From Bacteroidetes bacterium GWF2_33_16 (GTDB taxonomy: Bacteria; Bacteroidota; Bacteroidia; Bacteroidales; UBA12077), in NCBI GenBank assembly GCA_001768565.1, contig MEOE01000012.1, forward strand, positions 51,659 through 115,658: 64,000 nt of DNA. Reading direction: 5' to 3'. Positions 47,408 to 57,259 of this stretch are shown piece after piece (within the stretch, counting starts at the first letter, position 1; each line of letters begins with the position of its first letter). Position numbers and translations under genes: made by a program. Below the pieces are notes generated by a model. The model ran no database searches, was not told where the DNA came from, and saw only the letters and a program-made list of their open reading frames with translations.

Positions 47408-48778
47408 TTATTTATGCATTTCTGTAAAATACTTATAGAAATAGGGTATAGTATTTATTCCATTATAGAATTGTTCTAATGGATAATTCTCGTTTGGAGA
47501 GTGAATAGCATCTGATTCGAGACCAAATCCCATAAGGATTGATTTTGTTCCAAGAATTCTTTCAAACTCAGAAACGATTGGAATACTACCACCACTGCGA
47601 ACAGGAACAGGTTTTCTGTTATATATTTCTTCGTAAGCCTTCTCAGCAGCTCTATATGCTGGCATATCGATAGGACACACATAAGCCTGCCCTCCATGCA
47701 AATATTCAACATTAACTTTCACATAGTCGGGAGCGATGCTTTCGAAATGCTCTTTAAACATTTTCGAAATTTTTACATTATCCTGATTAGGTACTAAACG
47801 AGATGATATTTTTGCAAAGGCTTTTGAAGGAAGTACTGTTTTTGCGCCTTCGCCAGTATATCCTCCCCAAATACCACAAACATCAAATGTAGGACGAATA
47901 CCAGTTCGTTCAGTAGTAACATATCCTTTTTCGCCAAATACTTCTTTAATATCGAGTGATTTTTTATAATCCTCGAGGTTAAATGGAGCCTCAGCCATTT
48001 TTTTACGTTCTTCGGTAGAAATTAACAGTACATCATCGTAAAAACCAGGAATAGTAATAAGTCCATCTTCATCAACCATTTTAGCAATCATTTTAGCCAA
48101 CACATTAATTGGATTAGCAACAGCACCACCAAATAAACCAGAATGCAAATCTCTGTTAGGACCCGTAACCTCAACCTCCCAATACGACAATCCACGCAAA
48201 CCAGTAGTAATTGAAGGAATTGTTGGAGCAATCATACTTGTATCTGAAACCAGAATTATATCAGCTTTTAGCATTTGTTTGTTTTTTTCGAGCCATGCAG
48301 GAAGATTTGCAGAACCAATTTCTTCTTCGCCTTCGATCATAAATTTAACATTACAAGGAAGCGAATCGGTTTTAACCATAGCCTCGAATGCTTTAATATG
48401 CATAAAACCCTGACCTTTATCGTCATCGGCACCACGAGCCCAAATCTTACCATCTTTCACAACCGGCTCAAAAGGTTGAATATTCCACTTTTCAATCGGA
48501 TCAACCGGCATAACATCATAATGCGCATAAACCAAAACAGTTGGCTTTGATGAATCAATTATTTTCTCTGCATAAACAACAGGATTACCTTCGGTAGGCA
48601 TAACCTCGGCCTTATCAACACCAGCCGCAAGCAATGCTTTTTTTATTTGTTCAGCTGTTTTTATCATATCAGGTTTATGATCAGCGATAGAGCTAATTGA
48701 AGGAATACGAATTAATTCAAACAGCTCATTTAAAAATCGATCTTTGTTTGTTTCAATGTATTTTTTTACTTTTTCCAT
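47408..48778 (-). CDS. M20 family dipeptidase
   Basis: Zinc-dependent exopeptidase with two domains. Metal-site motifs: VLVYAHYDVMPVD (first His, Asp), WARGADDDKGQG (bridging Asp), MIEGEEEIGSANLP (general-base Glu and Glu ligand). The middle is a dimerisation domain (about residues 200-350). Length 456 aa matches the ArgE/DapE-related dipeptidase group (carnosinase-like). No signal peptide, so cytoplasmic. It may act on dipeptides brought in by the POT-family transporter nearby, an inference from function only. Confidence 0.92.
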   Translation of the reverse strand: MEKVKKYIETNKDRFLNELFELIRIPSISSIADHKPDMIKTAEQIKKALLAAGVDKAEVMPTEGNPVVYAEKIIDSSKPTVLVYAHYDVMPVDPIEKWNIQPFEPVVKDGKIWARGADDDKGQGFMHIKAFEAMVKTDSLPCNVKFMIEGEEEIGSANLPAWLEKNKQMLKADIILVSDTSMIAPTIPSITTGLRGLSYWEVEVTGPNRDLHSGLFGGAVANPINVLAKMIAKMVDEDGLITIPGFYDDVLLISTEERKKMAEAPFNLEDYKKSLDIKEVFGEKGYVTTERTGIRPTFDVCGIWGGYTGEGAKTVLPSKAFAKISSRLVPNQDNVKISKMFKEHFESIAPDYVKVNVEYLHGGQAYVCPIDMPAYRAAEKAYEEIYNRKPVPVRSGGSIPIVSEFERILGTKSILMGFGLESDAIHSPNENYPLEQFYNGINTIPYFYKYFTEMHK

Positions 48779-48836
48779 TATTATAGATTTTTAATTAATT
48801 ATGTTTAATACGAGCTTACAATTTAAAGATTCTTTT

Positions 48837-49421
48837 TTATTTGTTTGCTTTTTCTTTCAAGTACAAGGAAGCAACTTCGTCCAATTCATTATACCAATCA
48901 ATGCCAAACTTACGAATCAAGGCATCTTTTAAAAACTTATACACAATCATATTTTTTTTACACCCTAATTCCCTTGCTGGCTGGCAGACACTCCATTTAT
49001 GATAGTTAACTGCTTCAATATTATCATAAAGATTTTTCAAACGCACAGGGTATAAATGACATGAAATTGGTTTTCGAAATGTTATTTTATTATCAAAAAA
49101 AGCTTTTTCGATTGCGCACTTTGCAATATCATTCTCAAAAATAGTATAGACACATTCTTCTCCATTAAGTAATGGAGTTACCAAATCGCCATCCCTATCG
49201 GTTACAGCAAAGCCCTGATTTTCGATTGATTCAACCGAATCTTTTCGCAAATAGTTTTTAAATAAGGGATAAAACTTTTCAATTAGTTCTTTCTCGCCAT
49301 TTTCGAGCGGAGCACCCGACTCGCCATCAACACAACATTGCCCTTGGCATTTTTCGAGGTCGCAAATAAATTTTTCTTCGAGTAGCTCTAAACTAACTAC
49401 TTTGTCTCCTATCTGAAGCAT
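48837..49421 (-). CDS. DUF3109 family cysteine-rich protein
   Basis: Bacteroidota-typical protein of 194 aa related to YkgJ-like Cys cluster proteins. Cys residues occur as CDLEKCQGQCC near the start, then single Cys in GEECVYT, KCAIEKAF, ISCHLYPVR, WSVCQPARELGC, a pattern that could bind zinc or an iron-sulfur cluster. Function unknown. It starts 15 bases after the gpmI stop, so is probably cotranscribed with gpmI. Confidence 0.88.
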   Translation of the reverse strand: MLQIGDKVVSLELLEEKFICDLEKCQGQCCVDGESGAPLENGEKELIEKFYPLFKNYLRKDSVESIENQGFAVTDRDGDLVTPLLNGEECVYTIFENDIAKCAIEKAFFDNKITFRKPISCHLYPVRLKNLYDNIEAVNYHKWSVCQPARELGCKKNMIVYKFLKDALIRKFGIDWYNELDEVASLYLKEKANK

Positions 49422-49436
49422 TTTATATAAAATAAA

Positions 49437-50963
49437 TTATTTTACAAGAACTTTTCCTGTCATTTCTGATGGGATTTCAATACCCATCAAGCCCAGGATT
49501 GTTGGAGCCACATCGGCCAGAACGCCAGAATCAATAGTTTTATATCTATCTGAGACTAGAATAATAGGCACAGGGTTTAACGAGTGAGCTGTATTTTCAG
49601 AGCCATCATCATTAACTGCATAATCGGCATTTCCATGATCGGCAATAATTATTGCTTCGTATCCATTTGCTTTTGCTGTTTCGACAACCTCACTTACACA
49701 ATTATCGACAGTTTCAATTGCCTTTTTAATTGCTGAATAAACACCTGTATGTCCAACCATATCACCATTTGCAAAATTCAAGCATACAAAATCAGTTTCT
49801 TTTTTCTTAAGCTCGTCCACAATGGCATCTTTAACTAAAGGTGCACTCATTTCAGGCTGCAAATCGTATGTTGCTACTTTTGGTGATTGAATAAGGATAC
49901 GCTTTTCTCCCTCAAATTCATTTTCTCGACCACCAGAGAAAAAGAAAGTAACGTGCGCATATTTCTCTGTTTCGGCAATACGGATTTGCTTTTTACCATT
50001 TTTTGAAATAATCTCACCCAGAGTATTCTCCAGATTATCTTTATCGTAAACTATATTCACATTTTTAAATGATTCATCATAGCGAGTCATGGTTACATAA
50101 TGCAATGGCATGGTTTGCATACCGAATTCGGGCATATCTTTTTGGGTAAGTACAATAGTTGTTTCCCGCAAGCGATCGGTTCGGAAATTAAAACAGATTA
50201 CCACGTCGTTTGGCTTAATTTTGCCAACAGGCTCGCCTTTCTCATCAACCCGAACAAGAGGTTTTATAAACTCATCAGTTACTGCAGCATCGTATGATTC
50301 CTGAATCGATTTAACAATATCCCGAGTATTTTTCCCTTTGCCATGCACCATTAAATCATAAGATTCTTTAACACGCTCCCATCGTTTATCTCTATCCATA
50401 CCATAGTAACGACCAACCAAAGAAGCAATTACCCCATTTGATTTAGTTAAATGATCTTGTAATTGTTTTACAAAACCTAGTCCAGATCGAGGATCAACAT
50501 CACGACCATCGGTTAATGCATGGATAAAAACTTTATTTAAACCATAATCTTTTGTTAAATCGCACAGTTTATATAGATGTTTATCTTGAGAATGAACACC
50601 ACCATCAGAAACCAAACCTATAAAATGGACTGCTACATTTTTCTCTTTAGCATAATTAAAAGCATTTACAAGAGTTTTATTTTCCTTAATGCTATTATCT
50701 TCGATAGCTTTATTAATACGAACCAGATCCTGGTAAACCACACGACCTGCACCAATATTTAAATGACCCACTTCGGAATTACCCATCTGCCCATCGGGTA
50801 AACCAACATTTTCGCCACACGTTAACAATTGAGCATGTGGATATTTTGTATATAAACTATCTATATATGGAGTATTTGAATTAAAAATTACATCGGACGT
50901 TGATTTATTTCCTATTCCCCACCCATCAAGTATTAGTAAAATAACTTTTCTATTTGCTATCAT
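49437..50963 (-). CDS. gpmI: 2,3-bisphosphoglycerate-independent phosphoglycerate mutase
   Basis: Glycolysis and gluconeogenesis step exchanging 3- and 2-phosphoglycerate. The alkaline-phosphatase-like fold is marked by [10 protein letters not shown], the phosphoserine segment [42 protein letters not shown] and the C-terminal [12 protein letters not shown]. Metal-dependent, 508 aa, standard length. A -7-like TAATTTTG lies at 51028-51021 on this strand. Confidence 0.97.
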   Translation of the reverse strand: MIANRKVILLILDGWGIGNKSTSDVIFNSNTPYIDSLYTKYPHAQLLTCGENVGLPDGQMGNSEVGHLNIGAGRVVYQDLVRINKAIEDNSIKENKTLVNAFNYAKEKNVAVHFIGLVSDGGVHSQDKHLYKLCDLTKDYGLNKVFIHALTDGRDVDPRSGLGFVKQLQDHLTKSNGVIASLVGRYYGMDRDKRWERVKESYDLMVHGKGKNTRDIVKSIQESYDAAVTDEFIKPLVRVDEKGEPVGKIKPNDVVICFNFRTDRLRETTIVLTQKDMPEFGMQTMPLHYVTMTRYDESFKNVNIVYDKDNLENTLGEIISKNGKKQIRIAETEKYAHVTFFFSGGRENEFEGEKRILIQSPKVATYDLQPEMSAPLVKDAIVDELKKKETDFVCLNFANGDMVGHTGVYSAIKKAIETVDNCVSEVVETAKANGYEAIIIADHGNADYAVNDDGSENTAHSLNPVPIILVSDRYKTIDSGVLADVAPTILGLMGIEIPSEMTGKVLVK

Positions 50964-51020
50964 TATATTAATTATAAGTGAACTATAAACGTAAACAGGT
51001 AATATTAAAAAATGTTTCTA

Positions 51021-51028
51021 CAAAATTA
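51021..51028 (-). promoter_or_regulatory. Candidate -7 element for gpmI
   Basis: Minus strand reads TAATTTTG, an exact TAnnTTTG match about 58 bases before the gpmI start. No clear -33 box. Confidence 0.4.
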
Positions 51029-51168
51029 TTCAATTTAATTCTAATTTACAGAATTAAATTGCGCATGATTTTTTCGACCTTACTCATTGTCAAATCTTAA
51101 AAAGATTTACCGCTTGGCTATGTAGAATATTTACTAATTTGCAAAGACAAATTTAGAAGAGCGAAATT

Positions 51169-51240
51169 ATTCTCTTTTAGGAAACAAGAAAATGCTATAT
51201 AAATAAAAAAGAGAATAGTCCTAAGAACCATTCTCTTTTT
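51169..51240 (+). promoter_or_regulatory. Attenuator-like element with alternative hairpins
   Basis: Segment A (attctctttt, 51169-51178) and segment C (attctcttttt, 51230-51240) are both complementary to segment B (aaaaagagaat, 51206-51216). B with C makes a terminator ending in a T run; A with B would prevent it. It is the usual layout of a transcription attenuator on the + strand, 265 bases before the POT transporter gene. On the minus strand B with C also makes a terminator, for a possible short transcript from 51290. The sequence facts are direct; the function is inferred. Confidence 0.45.
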
Positions 51241-51505
51241 CTAACCCTAAAAAATTTACCTAAAAAAATTTACCCTTTTTTTCAGGTTGCAAAAGTATAT
51301 ATTCATTTAATATAATAGCTATTTTTTTTAAAAATATTTATATGATATAAAACATATTTTATAAATACCTAATATTGTGAACATTAACTGTTTTTTACCT
51401 AATTAAATAAGAATTATTAAAAGAATAATTTTTCAGTTCTAAGATTTTTTTTATTATCACAATTAAAATTTCATCTTTGTATTACTGAATATTAAATTAC
51501 TACAA

Positions 51506-52963
51506 ATGGCATCAATAACTAAGGTTTTTCGCAAATTCCCAAAAACATTCTGGATAGCAAATACCATGGAACTTTTCGAACGCTGGGCATGGTATGGATT
51601 TTATATGTTACTAGCAAATTATTTAACCAAATCAACCGATATAGGAGCCTTAGGATTAAGTCAGGAAGAAAAAGGTCTTATTATGGGAATTGGAACAGCT
51701 ATTTTATATTTTTTACCAGTAATAACTGGTGCTATTGCTGACAGATATGGATTTAAGCGTGTTTTATTTATTGCTTTTCTCATCTATTTTACAGGATTCT
51801 TGGCAATGCCCTATTGCAAATCATTTGCATCATTTTTCTCAATATTTCTTTATGTTGCTATTGGAGGATCTTTATTCAAGCCGATTATTACAGCCACCGT
51901 TTCAAAAACAACTGACGAGGAAACATCGTCTATTGGATTTGGAATTTTTTATATGATGGTAAATATAGGTGCATTCGCAGGACCACTTTTCGCACTTCAA
52001 TTTTCGAAAGTATCATACGAAGCAGTTTTTTATCTAAGTGCACTATTTATTGCAGTAAATTTCCCTATACTTTATTTTTATAAAGAGCCAGGAAGAGTAA
52101 AATCTAATTTACCATTTATTCAATCTCTAAAAAATATTTTCAGAAACATTGGTGTTGCATTAAGTGATTATAAATTCATAATTTTTCTTGTAATTGTTGC
52201 TGGATTTTGGTCGATGTACTACCAGCTTTTTTATACTCTTCCCGTGTTTATTGATCAGTGGGTCGATACACATTCATTGTATAATTTTATTCATGATGTT
52301 TGGCCATGGCTAACAAGTAAAATCGGTTCGCCTGATGGAACAATAAAAGCAGAATATATTACAAATATAGATGCGATGTATATCATAATGTTTCAGATTG
52401 TTGTTTCTACAATCATAATGAAATGGCGTCCATTAACATCGATGATGACAGGGTTTTTAGTTTGTGCTATTGGAATGGCACTAACCGTTTTTACAAACAA
52501 TCCATTTTTTATAATTGCATCTATATTTATTTTTGGAGTAGGCGAAATGGCGGGTTCACCAAAAGTTACTGAATATATTGGTCGAATTGCTCCGAAAGAT
52601 AAAATTGCACTTTATATGGGATGTGCTTACCTGCCAGTAACATTTGGAAACCTTTTAGCAGGATTTATTTCGGGGAGTGTTTATGGAAAAATGGCCGATA
52701 AACTCACCTTGCTTAAGCTGGATTTATCATCAAAAGAAATATCTATACCAGAAATTTCAGAGACTTTTACCCAGACTGATTTTTACAATAAAGCAGCCGA
52801 ATTACTAAATATGAGTCAACTAGAAATGACGAATTACCTTTGGATAACCTATCATCCAAATCGAATATGGTATGTTCTATTGGCTATTGGTGGAGGAGCT
52901 GCATTTCTTCTATTTTTATACGACAGGTTTTTAATACGTAAAGCAGAAAAACAATCTTATTAA
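51506..52963 (+). CDS. Proton-dependent oligopeptide transporter (POT/PTR2 family MFS)
   Basis: Inner-membrane symporter for di- and tripeptides. The family E-x-x-E-R motif is seen in MELFERWAWYGFY at about residues 21-33, followed by GAIADRYGFKR and a FYMMVNIGAFAGP segment; about 12 hydrophobic helices are visible over 485 aa. A polar insert of about 50 residues lies in the first half of the C-terminal part (WVDTHSLYNF to TNIDAMY) and another near the end. Substrate choice is inferred from the family only. Confidence 0.88.
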   Translation: MASITKVFRKFPKTFWIANTMELFERWAWYGFYMLLANYLTKSTDIGALGLSQEEKGLIMGIGTAILYFLPVITGAIADRYGFKRVLFIAFLIYFTGFLAMPYCKSFASFFSIFLYVAIGGSLFKPIITATVSKTTDEETSSIGFGIFYMMVNIGAFAGPLFALQFSKVSYEAVFYLSALFIAVNFPILYFYKEPGRVKSNLPFIQSLKNIFRNIGVALSDYKFIIFLVIVAGFWSMYYQLFYTLPVFIDQWVDTHSLYNFIHDVWPWLTSKIGSPDGTIKAEYITNIDAMYIIMFQIVVSTIIMKWRPLTSMMTGFLVCAIGMALTVFTNNPFFIIASIFIFGVGEMAGSPKVTEYIGRIAPKDKIALYMGCAYLPVTFGNLLAGFISGSVYGKMADKLTLLKLDLSSKEISIPEISETFTQTDFYNKAAELLNMSQLEMTNYLWITYHPNRIWYVLLAIGGGAAFLLFLYDRFLIRKAEKQSY

Positions 52964-53316
52964 ATATACTGTATTGAATATTTCATAGTGAATAGCAATG
53001 ATTCATAGTTGATATATTCTATATTTACAGTTCAATAGAACAGTTCAGGTTATAATCTATTTTCAAACTTCCTGTACTAAACAGCATTAGGATATAAAAG
53101 ACTATTTCAAAAAGTATTCAGGATTTTTTTATTGATAATCAATAAAAATATTTTTTACATTCATTAAACCATTGCCATAATTGAGAATCAAATGCAATAA
53201 AGATCAACATTTAACTCTCATTTTTATAAGTGATTGTTTTTTTTTCTAACTTGGTGTAATAAAACAGAATAAAATACTACTAACTATTTATTAACTTAAA
53301 TCTAAAATCAACAAAA
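52964..53316. other. Intergenic region, 353 bases, between the POT transporter and the LolA-like gene
   Basis: No gene seen. It contains a short palindrome attgataatcaat (53131-53143) followed by an A/T tract, and a TAACTTGG near-match to the -7 box at about 53249 upstream of the LolA-like gene. The region is AT-rich with no RNA-like GC structure. Confidence 0.5.
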
Positions 53317-54060
53317 ATGAAAAGAATTACCTTATTAGCAGCATTTTCGTTAATCTGCCTATTAGCAAATGCTCAAACTGCAGATGAAATTATCGAAAAA
53401 TATTTTGAAAATACAGGAGGGAAAGATGCCTGGAACAAAATTACCGGTTTACAATATAACGCGAGTGTGAATACTCAAATTGGCGAAATTCCACTTGTAA
53501 TGTACAATAGCAAATCTGGTTCTTATGTAAAAATGACTGTACAGGGAAATGAAATTACACAATTTGCCTTTGATGGAGAAACTGCATGGGGGATGAATAT
53601 GATGTCGATGCAGGCTGAAAAACAAGACAATGAAACCACAGAAAATGTAAAACGAGCGCTTAAAGAATTTCCTGATCCATTTTTGAATTCGAAAGAAAAT
53701 GGTTTCACTATTGAACTTTTAGGAAAAGAAGCAATCGAAGGTACCGATTGTTTTAAACTTAAACTTACCAAACAACCAACGTTAGTTGATGGTGTTGAGG
53801 TTGAAAATACATCATATTACTATTTCGATGCTGAGAATTATGTACCCATTCTTGTAGAAGCAGAAATAAAAAGCGGACCAGCGAAAGGGAATATTTCACA
53901 AACATTTTTCAGCAATTATCAAGAAGTTAATGGATTATACTTTTCATTCTCTTTTACTCAAGGAGTTAAAGGTTATCCCGGACAAGCAATAAACATTAAG
54001 TCTGTTGAGATCAATCCTGAGGTAAATCAATCACTTTTTATATTTCCGGAGAATAAATAA
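53317..54060 (+). CDS. Exported LolA-like/outer-membrane-lipoprotein-sorting-type protein
   Basis: Sec signal peptide at residues 1-20 (ending LLANAQ). The mature part opens TADEIIEKYFENTGGKDAW, the usual start of Bacteroidota proteins with the LolA-like half-barrel fold, and shows antiparallel strands with FDGETAWGMN, FKLKLTKQPT and YYYFDAENYVPILVEAE. The last is the typical 'fixed substrate parameters' strand of this family. It is probably periplasmic and could bind lipid or lipoprotein. It is 8 bases before the BNR-repeat gene, so the two likely form one transcript. Confidence 0.82.
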   Translation: MKRITLLAAFSLICLLANAQTADEIIEKYFENTGGKDAWNKITGLQYNASVNTQIGEIPLVMYNSKSGSYVKMTVQGNEITQFAFDGETAWGMNMMSMQAEKQDNETTENVKRALKEFPDPFLNSKENGFTIELLGKEAIEGTDCFKLKLTKQPTLVDGVEVENTSYYYFDAENYVPILVEAEIKSGPAKGNISQTFFSNYQEVNGLYFSFSFTQGVKGYPGQAINIKSVEINPEVNQSLFIFPENK

Positions 54061-54068
54061 TTAAAAAC

Positions 54069-57000
54069 ATGAAAGTATTCAATGTAATTTTATTGCTTAT
54101 AACTTTATCTATAAGCCTGAATAACTATGCCCAAGAACCAATAAAACTAACAGGTGATGAGCTATTTGGCACAATGAAAGCCAGACAAATTGGGCCTGCT
54201 GTTATGAGTGGGCGAATAACCGATTTGGAGGGACATCCAACAAATGCTAAAGTTATATATGTTGGTACTGCAGGAGGAGGTGTTTGGAAATCATTGGATG
54301 GAGGAACTAGTTTTAATTCTATTTTTGATGATTACAACCAATCAATAGGTTGTTTGGCTATTGATCCATCGAATCCAGATAACATTATCTGGGTAGGAAC
54401 TGGTGAAACTTGGACGAGAAACAGTATTTCTCCTGGTGATGGATTATATAAATCAACCGATGGAGGCACCAATTGGAAGAAGATGGGATTTGAGAAATCG
54501 GATCATATTAGCAGTATTCAAATTAATCCGAAAAACTCAAATGAGGTTTTTGTTGGAGTTTTAGGGCCACTTTGGGGTGATGGTGATGAGCGAGGAGTTT
54601 ATAAAACCTCCGATGGAGGAGCAACCTGGGAAAAACTGTTAGCTGGAAATCTCTCAACTGGTTGTTCTGATTTAGTTATGGACCCAAAAGATCCTAATAT
54701 TCTTTATGCTTCATTTTGGGAATTTCGAAGAACAGCATACTCTTTTAGTTCAGGCGGATTAAATAGTGCTTTATACAAATCAATCGATGGAGGCAAAAAT
54801 TGGCAAAAGATTCACAATGGATTTCCTGAAGGAGCTTTGGGAAGATTCGCCATAGCTGTTGCACAAACAAATTCGAATATTCTATATTCCATTGTAGAAT
54901 CAAATGATCGCAGTAAATCCGGATTGTACCGATCAGAAGATGCAGGTGAATCGTGGATACATCTGAATAAGAACTTTGAATTAGCTGTTCGTCCATTTTA
55001 TTTTTCAAGAATAGTTATTGATCCACGAAATGAAAATACAGTTATTAAATGCGGCTTATTTGGATCAATAAGTCGGGACGGAGGAAAAACATTTAAAGGT
55101 TTAGGACCACAACATGCAGATATTCATGATATTTGGTTTGATATTAATAATTCAGATATTATATACTCAGGAACCGATGGCGGCGTATATTGCTCTTATG
55201 ATGGAGCAACAACCTTCGACATGGTTGACAACTTGCCTGTTTCTCAATATTATCATGTAAGCCTGGATAATGAAGAACCCTATAATATATATGGAGGACT
55301 TCAAGATAATGGTTCGTGGTACGGTCCATCAGAAAGTCCGGGAGGAATAGAAGCCCGAGATTGGCATCCAATAGGTGGTGGTGATGGCTTCAGAGCATTT
55401 CGTCATGCAACAAAAAACATCATTTATTCTGAAATATATAACGGAGAGGCTGTTTACAGATACGATCTCGACAAGAATATTATAAACACAATACATCCAT
55501 TCCCTGCTGAAGGAGATCCAAAGTTCCGCTATAATTGGAATACTGCTCTTCAGGTAAGTCCGAACAAACCTGATAGAATCTATTTTGGAAGTCAGTTTTT
55601 ATTTAAATCCGAAGACATGGGTGATACATGGGAAAAAATCTCTCCCGATTTATCGACCAATGATCCGAAAAGGCAAAATCAGGCAGTTTCAGGCGGAGTA
55701 TCAGTAGACAATTCAGGTGCTGAAATGAATACAACTATTTTTTGTATCGCAGAATCACCTCTCGACGAAAATTTAATTTGGGTTGGAACAGATGACGGAA
55801 ATGTTCAAATTACACTTGATGGAGGAAAAAGCTGGACCAATGTTGTATCTAATATTCCGGGGTTACCTAAAAATACGTGGTGTAATCATATCGAAGCCAG
55901 TACGTTTAATAAAGGAACAGCTTATGCTGTATTCGATGGTCATTACTCGAATGATAAAAACCCTTACGTATATAAAACTACCGACTTTGGAAAAACGTGG
56001 AAATCGATAGCTACAAGTGAAATTGCCAGTTTTGCAAGACATATTAAAGAAGATTATGTAAACGAGAACCTTCTTTATCTGGGAACCGAAATGGGATTAT
56101 ATATTACTATTGATGGAGGCAAAAACTGGATAAAGTTTACGAACAATATGCCAGCTGCATCGGTACATTATATAGCATTACATCCTAAAAAGCACGATTT
56201 AGTGCTAGCTACTCATGGAAGAGGAATAATAATTATTGATGATATTAGTCCTTTGCGACAAATAAACCAGGAAGTTCTTAAAAAGGATGTTCATTTCTTC
56301 GAAACCAAGCCAACAGTAATTTGGGAACAAAGCTCTTTTGGTGGCAATAGTACATTTAGCCAGTTTGTTGGTTCAAATCCTAGTCGTGATGCAAAAATCA
56401 TGTATTACTTGCAGAAACGCCACACATTTGGAAAAATGACTCTCGAATTATTTAATAGCAACGGCGAATTAGTGGGAACTGCAGATCCTGGCATGAAGAA
56501 AGGTGTAAACATAGTTAATTGGGATTATACAGTTAAACCACCCATATCACCTAAGGGCCAATTTAATAGAAAAGGGATATTTATGTCAACTCAACTTCCT
56601 GAAGGAGATTACAAGGTAGTTTTAACAAAAGGTAAGGATGTTTACGAGTCAAACATAAAACTAATATATGATCCGAAATCCAGTTTCTCTCTTGAAGATC
56701 GCAAACTAAAAGCAACTTTAATTAAGGAACTTTTCGATCTTACTCAGCAATTAGCATATTTAGTATATGAAATTGACGAAACCATAAGTTATATAAATGC
56801 AATTGACTTTGGTAAAGACAAAACTAAAAAAGTTGCAAATGATATTACAATTGAGCTTAATGAGTTTAAAAACACTCTTGTAGTTAACTCCGGAGACAAC
56901 TATGTACAAGCTGCAGAACCAGGTTTAAAGGAATATATATGTGATTTATACAATTTAGTAGCCGGAAATACTGCAAAACCTTCGAATACCCATTACAACA

Positions 57001-57152
57001 ATTACAAAATGCAAAAAGGTAAATTCGAAGCGGCAAAAGAAAAACTAGCATCAATAAAGAAAACTGATTTCAAGAAAATCGAAAAATATGCAGAAAAAAA
57101 TTCCTTACCTTCTTTTACTCTTAAAGGATTTGAGGAGTTTTTAAAACAATAG
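54069..57152 (+). CDS. Large exported BNR/sortilin-like repeat protein
   Basis: Signal peptide at residues 1-21 (ending NNYAQ). At least nine Asp-box (S-x-D-G-G-x-x-W/F) motifs are visible, such as KSTDGGTNWKKM, KTSDGGATWEKL, KSIDGGKNWQKI, SRDGGKTF, TLDGGKSWTNV and TIDGGKNWIKF, spread over residues 70-720. They indicate two multi-bladed propellers of the sortilin/VPS10-like type. The C-terminal 280 residues are a different, mainly helical and Ig-like region. Proteins of this type in Bacteroidota are often annotated as glycosyl hydrolases, but no sialidase active-site arginine set is evident. Location: periplasm or surface; ligand unknown. Confidence 0.85.
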   Translation: MKVFNVILLLITLSISLNNYAQEPIKLTGDELFGTMKARQIGPAVMSGRITDLEGHPTNAKVIYVGTAGGGVWKSLDGGTSFNSIFDDYNQSIGCLAIDPSNPDNIIWVGTGETWTRNSISPGDGLYKSTDGGTNWKKMGFEKSDHISSIQINPKNSNEVFVGVLGPLWGDGDERGVYKTSDGGATWEKLLAGNLSTGCSDLVMDPKDPNILYASFWEFRRTAYSFSSGGLNSALYKSIDGGKNWQKIHNGFPEGALGRFAIAVAQTNSNILYSIVESNDRSKSGLYRSEDAGESWIHLNKNFELAVRPFYFSRIVIDPRNENTVIKCGLFGSISRDGGKTFKGLGPQHADIHDIWFDINNSDIIYSGTDGGVYCSYDGATTFDMVDNLPVSQYYHVSLDNEEPYNIYGGLQDNGSWYGPSESPGGIEARDWHPIGGGDGFRAFRHATKNIIYSEIYNGEAVYRYDLDKNIINTIHPFPAEGDPKFRYNWNTALQVSPNKPDRIYFGSQFLFKSEDMGDTWEKISPDLSTNDPKRQNQAVSGGVSVDNSGAEMNTTIFCIAESPLDENLIWVGTDDGNVQITLDGGKSWTNVVSNIPGLPKNTWCNHIEASTFNKGTAYAVFDGHYSNDKNPYVYKTTDFGKTWKSIATSEIASFARHIKEDYVNENLLYLGTEMGLYITIDGGKNWIKFTNNMPAASVHYIALHPKKHDLVLATHGRGIIIIDDISPLRQINQEVLKKDVHFFETKPTVIWEQSSFGGNSTFSQFVGSNPSRDAKIMYYLQKRHTFGKMTLELFNSNGELVGTADPGMKKGVNIVNWDYTVKPPISPKGQFNRKGIFMSTQLPEGDYKVVLTKGKDVYESNIKLIYDPKSSFSLEDRKLKATLIKELFDLTQQLAYLVYEIDETISYINAIDFGKDKTKKVANDITIELNEFKNTLVVNSGDNYVQAAEPGLKEYICDLYNLVAGNTAKPSNTHYNNYKMQKGKFEAAKEKLASIKKTDFKKIEKYAEKNSLPSFTLKGFEEFLKQ

Positions 57153-57172
57153 TTTCTATTTTATAAAATAGT

Positions 57173-57199
57173 AAAAATCTCACATTTGTGGGATTTTTT
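57173..57199 (+). terminator. Terminator of the LolA-like/BNR transcript
   Basis: Stem aaaaatctcac / gtgggattttt (one G-T pair) around a short attt loop, ending in a T run, 20 bases after the stop codon. Confidence 0.85.
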
Positions 57200-57259
57200 T
57201 TTGGATTTCACATTACTTGTTTAAAAATTAAAATTGAATGCAATCGAAGCAGGAGTTGT

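Larger units (their letters stand above)
50964..51505. other. Intergenic region, 542 bases, between divergent gpmI and POT transporter genes
   Basis: No gene seen. On the minus strand it carries the gpmI -7 candidate (51028-51021). In its middle lie three complementary segments (51169-51178, 51206-51216, 51230-51240) that can form either of two exclusive hairpins; the second has the form of a terminator. Two adjacent near-copies of cctaaaaaattta follow at about 51247-51275. A second minus-strand -7 match, TACTTTTG, is at 51297-51290. A + strand -7 near-match (CATCTTTG, 51472-51479) fits the transporter gene. Confidence 0.6.

Noticed and set aside
53131..53160. Palindrome attgataatcaat followed by an A/T tract as terminator of the transporter gene.
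   Set aside because: The stem is only six A/T-rich pairs, lies about 170 bases after the stop codon, and lacks a clean T run, so it is too weak to call.
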